Numbered from the stretch's first letter, positions 49,925-59,683 are shown. The stretch is 64,000 nucleotides of DNA from a bacterium (GCA_028719205.1 JAQUKH010000002.1:102365-166364); one strand, 5' to 3'. Notes: generated from the sequence alone by a model not told the origin. Numbers and translations: made by a program.

Positions 49925-51742
49925 TTAGTTTTCTTCTTCTATCAAGGGGATATACATATTGGACAAAAGCTCATCTCGATCCAAAAAAGGCCATTGATCT
50001 TCCAATGGTTTGGATACCATTGTTCCGTCTTTCTTTCGTTTTGAAGAAACCTTTGGGGATACCTTAAAATCAGGTATGACAAGAACATCACAGATGACCG
50101 GCCCGTCATAATCGAATACATCTTTGATTTTTGTTTCCAGTTCACTCGTATCATTAATTCTGACTGCCTTTATTTTATAAGCTTCCGCGATAGAAATGAT
50201 ATCAGGCAATGTCAATCCTGAAGACGGGCCATTGCCTAAAAAATTACCATTAAAATGAGTTTCTTGCATTGTCCTGATTGATGAGTATCCGTTATTGTTC
50301 ATTACAAAAATTTTAACAGGCAAATTTAATCTATGGAGTGTTTCCAGTTCCTGGATGTTCAACTGGATGCCTCCATCACCCGCGATACAGATGGTTCTTT
50401 TTCCGCCATTCGCGATTGACGCGCTTATGCTTAAAGGAAGTTCAAAACCCATTGGGCCTAATCCATGATTAGTAAGGAACTTCTGATTTTTTTTGATCTT
50501 AAATGCCTGGAATGTATATTCCGCGGTGGTTCCGGCGCAACATGGAGAAATTATATCATCACTATCAGCAATATGAGATATTAAATCTATTAATTGGTAA
50601 GGATTGACCAGGCCGGATTTTGTAAAATAATCTTTTCTGATAATAGGATATTTATTACGCCATTCTTTTATTTTATCCTTCCATTTTGATATATCCCTGA
50701 TCTTGATTTTATCAGATCTCTCTAATAATTCTTCCATTATCAATTTTGCGTCCGCGGCGATCTTTAAATCAACTTTAAAATTAAGTTTCTTTATTTCATT
50801 AGGGTCAATATCTATAACGATTTTTTTCGCGGCTCTTGCAAAAGATTTTGTATCAAATCCTGTTTGCGTGAAATCCAGCCTTGAACCGATCGATATCAAG
50901 AGATCAGAATTTTGAACCGCAAAATTCGCGGCACGTTCGCCCAATAACCCGCCTCTTCCCGCGTACAAGGGATGTTCTTCAGGAAATAAATCCATTGCTT
51001 TCCACGTTGGAATTACAGGGATACCTAATTTTATTATTAAATCAAAAAATATTTTTTTTGATTTTGAAATTTTTATCCCGTCTCCCGCGATTATTACAGG
51101 CCTTTCAGAATTATTTAACAATTTAATAATTTTATTTATTTTGTTATCGAATATTGAAATATCGGCCTTCTTTCCATTTAATTCCAATGGATCAAAACTT
51201 TTTAGATCCGTTTCTTCGATGATGCTTCCTTGTACATCCAATGGGATATCAAGCCATACAGGCCCGGGCCTTCCGCTCAATGCCAGATATAAAGCTTTTT
51301 CCAAATGGTATTTAATCATATCCGGCTCCATTACAGTAACAGAATATTTTGTAATTGATTGAACCATTGATATGATATCAACTTCCTGGATCCCTAATTG
51401 GCGTATTTTTTTGCCTTTCATTATATCCGGCCTTTTAACCTGGCCCGAAAAAAACATACAAGGGATCGAGTCGATCCATGCCGCGCAAACTCCGGTGATC
51501 GCATTAGTGCCTCCGGGGCCGGTCGTAACCAAACCGACTCCGATATGCTCTGTATGCATCGCATACGCTTCGGCAGCAATGGCAACAGATTGTTCATGAA
51601 GCATGCAAACAGGTTCAATATCTTTACATCTGGCAAGAGAATCAACTAAATGCATCGCGCCCCCGCCCGGCAAATAAAAAACATGCTTTACTTTCTGCCT
51701 GGTAATGAATTTTATAATATAATCTGATAACTTAATTTTCAT
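49925..51742 (-). CDS. Thiamine diphosphate-dependent enzyme (acetolactate synthase/YerE-like)
   Basis: 605 residues with the three-domain acetohydroxyacid-synthase architecture. The catalytic Glu lies in CMLHEQSVAIAAEAYA (about 46-61); the ThDP-magnesium motif is GDGGIQLN...NNNGYSS (about 449-480). Its genomic position, first in a sugar-modification operon and divergent from rfbH, suggests a role like YerE. YerE attaches a two-carbon unit to a CDP-3,6-dideoxy-4-hexulose to give a branched sugar. A true acetolactate synthase is less likely: no ilvN or ilvC is present. The start has only a weak ribosome-binding site. Confidence 0.85.
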   Translation of the reverse strand: MKIKLSDYIIKFITRQKVKHVFYLPGGGAMHLVDSLARCKDIEPVCMLHEQSVAIAAEAYAMHTEHIGVGLVTTGPGGTNAITGVCAAWIDSIPCMFFSGQVKRPDIMKGKKIRQLGIQEVDIISMVQSITKYSVTVMEPDMIKYHLEKALYLALSGRPGPVWLDIPLDVQGSIIEETDLKSFDPLELNGKKADISIFDNKINKIIKLLNNSERPVIIAGDGIKISKSKKIFFDLIIKLGIPVIPTWKAMDLFPEEHPLYAGRGGLLGERAANFAVQNSDLLISIGSRLDFTQTGFDTKSFARAAKKIVIDIDPNEIKKLNFKVDLKIAADAKLIMEELLERSDKIKIRDISKWKDKIKEWRNKYPIIRKDYFTKSGLVNPYQLIDLISHIADSDDIISPCCAGTTAEYTFQAFKIKKNQKFLTNHGLGPMGFELPLSISASIANGGKRTICIAGDGGIQLNIQELETLHRLNLPVKIFVMNNNGYSSIRTMQETHFNGNFLGNGPSSGLTLPDIISIAEAYKIKAVRINDTSELETKIKDVFDYDGPVICDVLVIPDFKVSPKVSSKRKKDGTMVSKPLEDQWPFLDRDELLSNMYIPLIEEEN

Positions 51743-51788
51743 TTTTGCTTTTCATCTTTCTATTTCAATATTTTTATAATATTAAAAG

Positions 51789-51817
51789 ATTATAATACAA
51801 TAAAAAATAGTTGTCAA
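51789..51817 (-). promoter_or_regulatory. Perfect consensus promoter of the ThDP-to-NeuB operon
   Basis: On the minus strand TTGACA (51817-51812), 17-bp spacer, TATAAT (51794-51789), an exact sigma-70 consensus. Transcription would start near 51782, about 40 nt before the ThDP gene. Confidence 0.8.
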
Positions 51818-51824
51818 TAAAGTA

Positions 51825-51854
51825 TTGTTGGTGACAGTACATGTATGTTATAAT
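51825..51854 (+). promoter_or_regulatory. Possible promoter of rfbH-yfhO
   Basis: TTGTTG (51825-51830), 18-bp spacer, TATAAT (51849-51854). The -35 is weak. It starts 8 bp from the divergent promoter, so the two units may be co-controlled. Confidence 0.5.
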
Positions 51855-51929
51855 TGAAAAACCATTAATATTTAGAGATATAATTTTATCGGAAATATTT
51901 TCGCTTATTAAGGAAATCATAGAGCAAAA

Positions 51930-53243
51930 ATGGGAACTAAATTACGAAAAGAAATATTATCAAAGGTTAAAGAATTTTATAAAATAAAAGATAAGGAAAA
52001 ATTTGTCCCGGGTAAAACTTTAATTAATTACGCGGGTCGCGTATATGATGAAAAAGAATTAATTAATTTAATTGACGCTTCATTGGATTTCTGGCTGACA
52101 ACCGGCAGATACGCACTGGAATTTGAAAAGAAACTTGCCTATTTTCTCAAAATAAAATATTGTTTATTAACAAACTCCGGTTCATCAGCCAATCTTTTAG
52201 CGGTTTCCGCTTTAACCTCGCCTCTGTTGAAAGAGAAGCGGTTAAAACCGGGAGATGAGGTTATTACTACGGCTTGCGGTTTCCCGACAACTCTTAACCC
52301 GATATTACAGAATAATTTAGTTCCTGTTTTTATTGATATAAATTTGGGTACATATGATATTCAGGTTGATAAAATTGAGAAAGCGATCACTAAAAAAACA
52401 AAGGCGATTTTTGTTGCCCATACACTTGGTAATCCATTTAATTTAGATAAAATATTAAAACTGGCTGATAAATACGGTTTATGGCTTCTCGAGGATAATT
52501 GTGATGCTCTGGGCTCAAGGTATAAGGGAAAATATACGGGAACATTCGGGCATATTTCTACCGCCAGTTTTTATCCCGCGCATCATATTACAATGGGGGA
52601 GGGTGGGGCAGTTTTAACAAATGACCCGTTGCTGAAAAAAATAATTCTTTCTTTTCGTGATTGGGGAAGGGATTGTTTCTGTGAACCCGGGCACGATAAT
52701 ACCTGCGGGAAAAGATTCTCTCAGCAATTTGGGGAATTGCCGCCTGGTTATGATCATAAATATGTTTATTCGCATATAGGTTATAATTTGAAAGTAACTG
52801 ATATGCAGGCGGCTATAGGATGCGCCCAATTAGAAAAGCTGCCGGGATTTATTGAAGCACGTAAAAATAATTTCACGGCTTTGTATAATCACTTGAGAAA
52901 ATATAATAAATTTTTAGTTCTTCCGGAAGCAACAGAAAATTCTGAACCGAGCTGGTTCGGGTTTCCTATTCTTGTTAAACAGGGTGTGCCGTTCAGCCGT
53001 TCGGATATTGTTAATTATCTTGAAAAAAATAGAATAGCTACAAGGATGCTTTTCGGCGGCAACCTGACAAAGCAGCCTGCTTACCTTAAATCGAAATATC
53101 GCGTTTCCGGCGGGTTGAAAAATACAGATTTAGTGATGAATAACCTGTTTTGGATCGGGGTGTATCCGGGTTTAACTGAAGAAAAAATAGATTACATTGA
53201 AAAAATATTTAAACAATTTTTTAATCTACAGGAAAAACGGTAA
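51930..53243 (+). CDS. rfbH: CDP-4-keto-6-deoxyglucose 3-dehydrase (E1, RfbH/DdhC)
   Basis: 437 residues, DegT/DnrJ/EryC1 fold. It removes the C3 hydroxyl in CDP-3,6-dideoxyhexose synthesis using PMP and a [2Fe-2S] cluster. The usual PLP Lys is replaced by His218 (SFYPAHHITMGEGG), diagnostic for E1. The cluster Cys are Cys191, Cys249, Cys251 and Cys259 (GRDCFCEPGHDNTCGKRF). It acts after RfbF and RfbG, 11 kb away. The reductase partner E3 (RfbI/AscD) is not in the window. It overlaps the next gene by one base. Confidence 0.95.
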   Translation: MGTKLRKEILSKVKEFYKIKDKEKFVPGKTLINYAGRVYDEKELINLIDASLDFWLTTGRYALEFEKKLAYFLKIKYCLLTNSGSSANLLAVSALTSPLLKEKRLKPGDEVITTACGFPTTLNPILQNNLVPVFIDINLGTYDIQVDKIEKAITKKTKAIFVAHTLGNPFNLDKILKLADKYGLWLLEDNCDALGSRYKGKYTGTFGHISTASFYPAHHITMGEGGAVLTNDPLLKKIILSFRDWGRDCFCEPGHDNTCGKRFSQQFGELPPGYDHKYVYSHIGYNLKVTDMQAAIGCAQLEKLPGFIEARKNNFTALYNHLRKYNKFLVLPEATENSEPSWFGFPILVKQGVPFSRSDIVNYLEKNRIATRMLFGGNLTKQPAYLKSKYRVSGGLKNTDLVMNNLFWIGVYPGLTEEKIDYIEKIFKQFFNLQEKR

Positions 53244-55534
53244 TGGAAAATAATATAACTGATAAAACAGCTGGTTTTGAAAAATGGATTCCTTTTATTT
53301 TGTATATAATTGTTACAATTATATATGCTTTCCGGTTTTTTAAACCGGGACAAATGATTTTTGGGCATGACATAATTTTGGGTAATCAATATGGCGATGT
53401 TTTTGTAAATGGACTATTAAAAACAGGTGAGATTCCTTTCTGGAATCCGTATAGTTACAGCGGTACGCCTTGTTTTGGCGCTTTAGGCCCGTTTTTTTAT
53501 CCAACAAATATTATTTATTCTTTGTCTGGCATTTCCCTGCCTTTGTATTATTTATGTGAATATATGCTATGTATCTTTTTGAGCGGGTCTTTTATGTATT
53601 TATACGCTAAAAACATAGGGCTATCAAAAACAAGCAGTTTCCTGGCAGGTATATTTTTTATGTTTTCAGGAAATATTATTACTTTAATGAATGCGGGGCA
53701 TATGCTCAATATTCAAGCTATTACATACATACCGATTATATTGTATTTTTTTGATAAAGGGATCCAGAAAGATACAATATTTTATTTTCTTCTCACGGCC
53801 TGTTTTTTAGGTATCCAAAGCTACACTGCAGGATTTCAAATAGTGGCTTATACGGCCGTGTTTTTGTTTTTATATCTGCTTTTGAAAATTGTTTTTGAAA
53901 AAAAATCTTATAATTTAATCGGATATTTTATGCTTATAGCGGTACTTGTTCCTTTAATTGCCGCGGTATACGTTATCCCTTCTAATTATTTTTTTAAGTT
54001 TTCTTATCGCGCGGCCCCAACTTATGAATATTTCACTTCATGGTCTTTTCCTCCAATGGAAGCTATTACTTTTTTACTGCCCAGATTTTTTGGTTTTATG
54101 GAAGCAACCTATTGGGGAATTTATCAATTCAGGATAACAAGTGATTATTTTGGGATTCTTCCTATTATTTTAGCTTTTCTATCAGTATTTTTTCTGATAA
54201 AAGACAAAAGGGTATTATGTTTTACAATATTATCTATTATTAGTTTATTACTCTCCCTCGGAGGGTATACCCCGCTTTACAAAATACTCTATCATTTTCC
54301 AATTATTTCATCATTCCGCAATCCAAGCCGGTGGTTGGTATTTTTTACATTTTTTACAGTATTATTAGCCGGTTTTGGTATTGATTTTATTATAAACTTT
54401 GCTGACAAAAAATACAAAAAAGAAAAATTTATACAATTTAACGCCTTTAAAATAATATTAATCATTTTGTCTGCATGTTTTTTAATGATCTGGGTCTGGT
54501 TTTCATTAAATAATAAAATAATAATTCCAAATATGCAGACTTGGGAACTAATAAGAAAAAAGACTAATTATCTAAATATATATGTACTCTATAAAATGAT
54601 TGCCGGAGACCTGTTCAGGTTAGCGATGCTTTTTACAGCCAGTACGGTTTTTATTTTGCTGGCTTTTTATGGTAAGATCAGCAAATACGTTTTAACCGGA
54701 TGTTTGCTGGTTTTATTTTTAGCAGATATGTGGTATATCGGCTTGTTGTCAGTCAGAACTGTGCCGATTCCTAAGCCGGATATCAGGCAGGAAGAAACAA
54801 TTGATTTTTTAAAACAGGATAGTTCCTTGTATCGAGTACTTCCCGTTGATGGTTTTAGTTCTGAAAATTGGTTTATGGGCTCCAAAATTCAAAGCGTGAA
54901 GGGTTATTTAATTAGTTTAAAGAATTATCATGACGCGATGGACAATGGGGTATTTAATAATATAAATTTTTTAAATTTACTAAATGTAAAATATATTTTA
55001 ACTACAAGAAATATAGATTATCCGGTATTTAAATTAGTTTATAACCAGAATATAAATATCTATCAAAATCTGGCAGTGTCGCCCCGGGCTTCTTTATTTA
55101 ATAAAATAGAAGTTAATAAAGACAGATCAGATTATATGAGTAAACTTATGTCCCCTGATTTTAATATAAAGGAAAAGCTGATTATTAACGAAGATTTTGA
55201 AGAAAAATTAGATACTGTATCGTTTAACGGGGACGAGATAAATATAACGGCATATCATCCTAACTATATTACCCTTGATGTTAATAATCCGGGTAATTCT
55301 GTTCTTCTCATGAGTGAAATTTATTATCCTGAATGGAAGGCTACAGTTGATGGTAAGGAATCTAAGATATATCAGGCAGATGAGTTATTCCGGGCTGTAT
55401 ATTTAACAAAAGGATCCCATCATGTGGAATTTCACTATAGCCCTAAATTGCTTTATATCGGAACAGTTATATCTATTATAACTATTTTTTCTATTTTAAT
55501 ATTTTTGATCAGATATAAGATCAACTTAAAATAA
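53243..55534 (+). CDS. YfhO-family polytopic membrane protein (GT-C fold)
   Basis: 763 residues. About 12 membrane segments (20-500), a long extracytoplasmic domain (about 510-730), and a final helix at 735-757. The first loop PFWNPYSYSGTPCFG (about 65-79) and the ending motif YYPEWKATVDGKE (about 694-706) are typical of the YfhO family, implicated in glycosylation of cell-envelope polymers in Gram-positives. It probably handles a lipid-linked sugar. It is translationally coupled to rfbH (TAATG). Its last 14 bases overlap the end of the convergent radical SAM gene. Confidence 0.87.
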   Translation: MENNITDKTAGFEKWIPFILYIIVTIIYAFRFFKPGQMIFGHDIILGNQYGDVFVNGLLKTGEIPFWNPYSYSGTPCFGALGPFFYPTNIIYSLSGISLPLYYLCEYMLCIFLSGSFMYLYAKNIGLSKTSSFLAGIFFMFSGNIITLMNAGHMLNIQAITYIPIILYFFDKGIQKDTIFYFLLTACFLGIQSYTAGFQIVAYTAVFLFLYLLLKIVFEKKSYNLIGYFMLIAVLVPLIAAVYVIPSNYFFKFSYRAAPTYEYFTSWSFPPMEAITFLLPRFFGFMEATYWGIYQFRITSDYFGILPIILAFLSVFFLIKDKRVLCFTILSIISLLLSLGGYTPLYKILYHFPIISSFRNPSRWLVFFTFFTVLLAGFGIDFIINFADKKYKKEKFIQFNAFKIILIILSACFLMIWVWFSLNNKIIIPNMQTWELIRKKTNYLNIYVLYKMIAGDLFRLAMLFTASTVFILLAFYGKISKYVLTGCLLVLFLADMWYIGLLSVRTVPIPKPDIRQEETIDFLKQDSSLYRVLPVDGFSSENWFMGSKIQSVKGYLISLKNYHDAMDNGVFNNINFLNLLNVKYILTTRNIDYPVFKLVYNQNINIYQNLAVSPRASLFNKIEVNKDRSDYMSKLMSPDFNIKEKLIINEDFEEKLDTVSFNGDEINITAYHPNYITLDVNNPGNSVLLMSEIYYPEWKATVDGKESKIYQADELFRAVYLTKGSHHVEFHYSPKLLYIGTVISIITIFSILIFLIRYKINLK

Positions 55535-56942
55535 GGTCTTTTATTACTACAAAGGCTATTTTTATTTTATTTTGGAGATTAAAATAAGTACTAAGGTCAA
55601 AAATCCGCTGGATAATATACTTTGGAGATAAATAGAATCGTCTGAATGCTTTCTTTTGGAAATTTTCCAGTATTTCTTTAGAAAGCCCGTGTGGAATATA
55701 TACCGGCAGGGGTTTTCGGCTGTACATATAATCCTCCCAGGCGGCATTTGATACTAATCCCTCTTTTTGCGCGTAAGCGAATAAGGGTGAACCGGGGAGT
55801 ATATACGTGATATTAAAGAGCGCGTAAGTAGGGGATAGTTCACACGCGAAACTTATGGTTCTTTCCAGATCATCAAGAGTTTCCGTAGGATGCCCGAACA
55901 TAAAAAAAGATGTGGTTTCGATACCTATTTTGCGGCACCACTTGAAGGCCTGACGGAAGGCATCATCATGGATCTTTTTATTCAGGACGTAACGAACCCT
56001 TTCCGAACCCGCTTCTACCCCAAAAGAAATTTTGATACAACCGGACTTATGCATTAATTTTAGCAATTTCTCGTCTACCAGATTAGCCCTGGTTTGGCAG
56101 CCCCATTTTATTTTTATACCTTTTTCTATTATCAGGTTGCACAGCTTGGTTACATTTTCTTTACGCATCGTAAAAGTATCATCTTCAAAATTTATATATT
56201 TTACTTTAAATTTATTTTTTACTTCAATAATTTCTTCGATAATATTTTCAGCACTGCGGAAACGGCAAATTTTTCCTACTGAAGGGCGGGAGCAATATAT
56301 ACAATTAAACGGACAGCCGCGTGATGTGACCATGGAGGTGATAAGCCCATTAATAACCGGGCTGAAATATTTTTCATTAGGTAATAAATGCCTGGCAGGA
56401 AACGTGATCGCATCAAGGTTTGGAGTAGCATCCCGCTCATTAACAACAAGTTCTCCATCTTTCAGGTAGATTAATCCTTTTATTTGGCTCAGGTCCTGTT
56501 TTTCCCGGAGGATGTGTTTACAAAGCTGAACCAAACCATGATCAGCTTCACCTATAAAACCGAACTGCAAACCAAGTTTTTTTATTAATTCGGGTTCTAC
56601 AGAGATATGGGCTCCTCCAAGGATAATAATAATTTTGGGAAATTCCTGTTTTATTTTTTGTATCAAAGCGTAAACAGCCCTTAGCGTCATGGTTGTTACA
56701 GTTATTCCTACTAAAGGAGGCGCTTCTTCTTTTATTTGTTGCATTATTTCATCTTCAGTTAAGAAGGAGGCTGAAGCTTCAATGATCTTTGCAGAAAAGC
56801 CGTTTTTCTCAAGAGACGCGGCTAAATAAGCCAATCCCAAATGGGGATAATTTACATAAAAACCTTCATTTCTTTTTTTAGTTTTGGTTTTTATATTATC
56901 TGTATAACTATATGGAGGATTGATAAAAACAAAATCTGTCAT
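55521..56942 (-). CDS. B12-binding-domain radical SAM protein (2)
   Basis: 473 residues. N-terminal cobalamin-binding region about 1-150 (LAYLAASLEKNGF, ILGGAHISVEPE). The radical SAM motif is SRGCPFNCIYC at about 213-223, then GVEAGSERV (about 297-305) in the core. A C-terminal helical region is of the BchE-like type. No DxHxxG motif is seen. It directly follows the related gene upstream with no gap, suggesting two successive steps. Methyl transfer or C-C bond chemistry on a lipid or pigment is typical; the substrate is unknown. Confidence 0.9.
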   Translation of the reverse strand: MTDFVFINPPYSYTDNIKTKTKKRNEGFYVNYPHLGLAYLAASLEKNGFSAKIIEASASFLTEDEIMQQIKEEAPPLVGITVTTMTLRAVYALIQKIKQEFPKIIIILGGAHISVEPELIKKLGLQFGFIGEADHGLVQLCKHILREKQDLSQIKGLIYLKDGELVVNERDATPNLDAITFPARHLLPNEKYFSPVINGLITSMVTSRGCPFNCIYCSRPSVGKICRFRSAENIIEEIIEVKNKFKVKYINFEDDTFTMRKENVTKLCNLIIEKGIKIKWGCQTRANLVDEKLLKLMHKSGCIKISFGVEAGSERVRYVLNKKIHDDAFRQAFKWCRKIGIETTSFFMFGHPTETLDDLERTISFACELSPTYALFNITYILPGSPLFAYAQKEGLVSNAAWEDYMYSRKPLPVYIPHGLSKEILENFQKKAFRRFYLSPKYIIQRIFDLSTYFNLQNKIKIAFVVIKDLILS

Positions 56943-58478
56943 TTATTTTACCTTTTTGTTAGTTTCTTTTCCAAGCGTCTTATTTCTTATAATAAAAAAA
57001 ATGTACTTAAAAAATCCTGTCATAAAAACAGGATTTTTAATAAAAAACCAGATATACCGTTTAAAAAAAACTTTCGGGTTACGGAATAAAATATTAAAAT
57101 GGTATGTGACATATTTACGGGAAACCATTTTATCTATTTCCGCGGAAGTAAAGTCTTTAGTGTTTATATAACAGGCGGCGTACTCAATATTATTATAATC
57201 ATAATCATTGGTAAGATACTTTTTTTCTTTGCAGATATCATATAGCTCTGTGCCGGGGAGAGGGGTAGCGATCAAAAACATAGCATGATCAAGTTTGAGC
57301 TCATCAGCGAGAGCAAATGTTTTCTTTATATCTTCTTTTGTTTCTCCCGGAAATCCGCTTACAAAGAAAGCGCTGGTTGCTATCTTCAGTTTCTTCATGA
57401 TTTTAACTATATTTTTAATATGTTCAATATTACACGGCTTGCGAATTATATTTTTCAGTACATTTTCATCCCCGCTTTCAACCGCGAGGGTTAGTTCGTA
57501 ACAGCCGCTTTCTTTTAAAACGGTAAGCAGTTCTTCATCAAGCGTCCATGCCGCGACTCCCTGCGGCGTGCACCATTTTATATCTAAATTCAGTTCCTTT
57601 AGTTTTGAAAATATACTCATGGCTCTTTTTTTATTTAAAGTTAAATTATCGTCCAGAAAATGAAGTTCTTTGATATTATAGGTATCTTTAAGGAATTTTA
57701 TTTCTTCTATAACATTTTCAGGGGAACGGGTCCTGTATCTGTTTCCCCAGTGTTTGGTTGTAGCGCAAAAAACACAGTGGCCGCTGCAGCCCCTCGATGT
57801 GATCATAGAAGTATTCGGTTTTCTCAAGGGAGTGGTTGCCTGGGGGAGATTGATCTCCAGATATTTTTTCATATTTAAGAGGTGCCGTGCCGGGAAAGGA
57901 ATGGAATCCAGGTCCAGAATAAAACTATTTTTTGGGTTGACTCCCACTTGTCCGTTCTGACGAAAAGCCAAACCGTCCAGAGTTGAGTAATCCCTGCCGG
58001 ATTCAATGCACTTAATCAATTCCAAAACAGTATTTTCTCCCTCTCCAATAACGATAAAATCAATATTTTTATCCTGTTCCAGTATTTCTTTTGAAAAAAC
58101 AGAAGGATGTTCCCCTCCGGCCATAGTAATTATATCCGGGTTATATTCTTTTGCCGCTTTGCATACAAATTGCAGATTTTGGTACTGGGGAGAAAAAAGA
58201 CAGCTTACACCGACAATATCGGGCTTAAATTGCTGCATATGCTGGATTAACTCTGAATAGGTTAACCCATAGCGGTAATGATTTTTATTAATTTGCTCCT
58301 CGGCGTAAAATCCTTCTAAAGCGGCATCAATAATTTTAACCGTGTATCCGTTTTTTTCAAGAACAGCCGCGATATATGCTAAACCTAAAGGAGGCACAGC
58401 CCGCTTAATTCTTCCTTTCATTAAAGTGTAAGGAGGAGAAATAAGTAATATTTTGTTGATCTTTCGTTTATTTATCAT
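56943..58478 (-). CDS. B12-binding-domain radical SAM protein (3)
   Basis: 511 residues. The cobalamin domain is about 10-165 (PPLGLAYIAAVLEKNGYTV, MAGGEHPSVF, IGEGENTV). The cluster motif is SRGCSGHCVFC at about 229-239, with LAVESGDENV (about 324-333). The C-terminal 100 residues are basic and hydrophobic (near FKRYIWFFIKNPVFMTGFFKY, split between two short helices), which suggests membrane association. The paralogue downstream shares the layout but the two are well diverged. Confidence 0.9.
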   Translation of the reverse strand: MINKRKINKILLISPPYTLMKGRIKRAVPPLGLAYIAAVLEKNGYTVKIIDAALEGFYAEEQINKNHYRYGLTYSELIQHMQQFKPDIVGVSCLFSPQYQNLQFVCKAAKEYNPDIITMAGGEHPSVFSKEILEQDKNIDFIVIGEGENTVLELIKCIESGRDYSTLDGLAFRQNGQVGVNPKNSFILDLDSIPFPARHLLNMKKYLEINLPQATTPLRKPNTSMITSRGCSGHCVFCATTKHWGNRYRTRSPENVIEEIKFLKDTYNIKELHFLDDNLTLNKKRAMSIFSKLKELNLDIKWCTPQGVAAWTLDEELLTVLKESGCYELTLAVESGDENVLKNIIRKPCNIEHIKNIVKIMKKLKIATSAFFVSGFPGETKEDIKKTFALADELKLDHAMFLIATPLPGTELYDICKEKKYLTNDYDYNNIEYAACYINTKDFTSAEIDKMVSRKYVTYHFNILFRNPKVFFKRYIWFFIKNPVFMTGFFKYIFFIIRNKTLGKETNKKVK

Positions 58479-58511
58479 AATATTATCCCCTACGAGGATA
58501 ACAAGTACTAG

Positions 58512-58551
58512 AAGCGGTAAGAACCTGGCTTTCAGCCAGAACCTTCCGCTT
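58512..58551. repeat. 40-bp imperfect palindrome between radical SAM and DUF362 genes
   Basis: Outer arms AAGCGG (58512-58517) and CCGCTT (58546-58551) and inner stem CTGGCT-TTC-AGCCAG (58525-58539). There is no T-tract. It may separate the DUF362 unit from the B12 radical SAM pair, or be a REP-like element. Confidence 0.6.
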
Positions 58552-58575
58552 AAGTCTTGTTTATTAATATAATCG

Positions 58576-59676
58576 TCAGAGAAGTTTTTCTCTTATTTTA
58601 TTCGCGTCTACCGGGCATCCTAAGATTTTTTCAGAGCCGGGTAAAGCATTTTTTACAGCGCATTGACCGCAGTAGATGCGTGTTTCATTTTCCTGTTTTT
58701 CGATATAAGGATCTTTCCCTATAACAAGCAATACAGGTTTTTTTCGGCTGAGACAAAAGAAAACGGTTTTAATATTATCCCAAAAAGTGCTTTCCCTTTT
58801 TGTATGCCCCGGCCGTATAGCCTCAAAGCAGGCATCGATACAGCTGGTACATCCTGTGCCGATAAAAAACGTTATTTTCCCGAGTTTAATTTTTTGTGAA
58901 AGAGGTTTCCATTTTGCCAACTGGCCGGGAAAATTAATTATCTCAAATTTTTCTTCAGGTTTTTTAAGAACTTTAAGATACGGTACATCATTAATATCTA
59001 TTCCCACTAACTGACAGGCAACTGAATCTATATCTATCGAATCTGTTCCCGCGATTATCCGGTTAAAATTAAATTTACGGGGAAAAAAACGGGCGAAACT
59101 CTCACGCACAAAAGTCGCGTCGACTATGATTAATTCCGGTTTAAAATTAGCAAGGAGCGGCAGATGATCGTCTAATCCCCATTTATGGATATTTTTTTTG
59201 TCTTCATCGCGGCATAGCCCTTTTAAATTTTTAACAGCGCAGGTTAAAGTTACCTGAGGGTGCCCTTTTAGGACAGGCACATTGATCAGCGTCTTTCCTT
59301 CTAATATATCGGGCGACTGAATTTGGAAAGAAGTTGTATGATATTTTTCATCTTTAAGGTCAATCAGCCTTACATTTTTAAATTCAGCTTCCAGTGAATT
59401 ATATCCCGCGGCTTCAAAGGATTTTTTAGTATCAGTTGAAATATTTGAACTTTCCGCGATAAATATATTTTTTACGGCGAATTTATCGTTTAAAACCTGA
59501 ATTAACGCCCGAACCACCTTGACATCAGTAACAAAACCGGAACCCGAAGAAAGAGGAGCTACCAGATTCGGCTTAATAATTATTTCAGGATAGACAGGGG
59601 AGAAATTGATTTTTTCAATACAATCAGAAATCGCCTTATAAAGATTATCTGCCGGATTTATAACAACCTTTTTCAT
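58576..59676 (-). CDS. DUF362 (iron-sulfur) protein
   Basis: 366 residues. DUF362 core: IIIKPNLVAP (33-42), INVPVLKGHPQVTLTCAVKN (about 134-153), and AGTDSIDIDSVACQL (about 208-222). Two C-terminal Cys groups, GCTSCIDAC (about 275-283) and YCGQCAVKN...GCPVD (about 335-357), are likely Fe-S ligands. DUF362 proteins are common in anaerobes and of unknown function; electron transfer to radical SAM partners is a reasonable guess here. It lies 7 bp after the 42-residue membrane protein. Confidence 0.88.
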   Translation of the reverse strand: MKKVVINPADNLYKAISDCIEKINFSPVYPEIIIKPNLVAPLSSGSGFVTDVKVVRALIQVLNDKFAVKNIFIAESSNISTDTKKSFEAAGYNSLEAEFKNVRLIDLKDEKYHTTSFQIQSPDILEGKTLINVPVLKGHPQVTLTCAVKNLKGLCRDEDKKNIHKWGLDDHLPLLANFKPELIIVDATFVRESFARFFPRKFNFNRIIAGTDSIDIDSVACQLVGIDINDVPYLKVLKKPEEKFEIINFPGQLAKWKPLSQKIKLGKITFFIGTGCTSCIDACFEAIRPGHTKRESTFWDNIKTVFFCLSRKKPVLLVIGKDPYIEKQENETRIYCGQCAVKNALPGSEKILGCPVDANKIREKLL

Positions 59677-59683
59677 ATGGAGC

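Noticed and set aside
49925-51742. Acetolactate synthase of branched-chain amino acid synthesis
   Set aside because: No ilvN, ilvC or leu genes nearby; the operon is a sugar-modification one. Kept as an alternative only.
56032-56469. 145-codon frame opposite the B12 radical SAM gene
   Set aside because: Phe/Ser-rich antisense translation with no start signal or domain.
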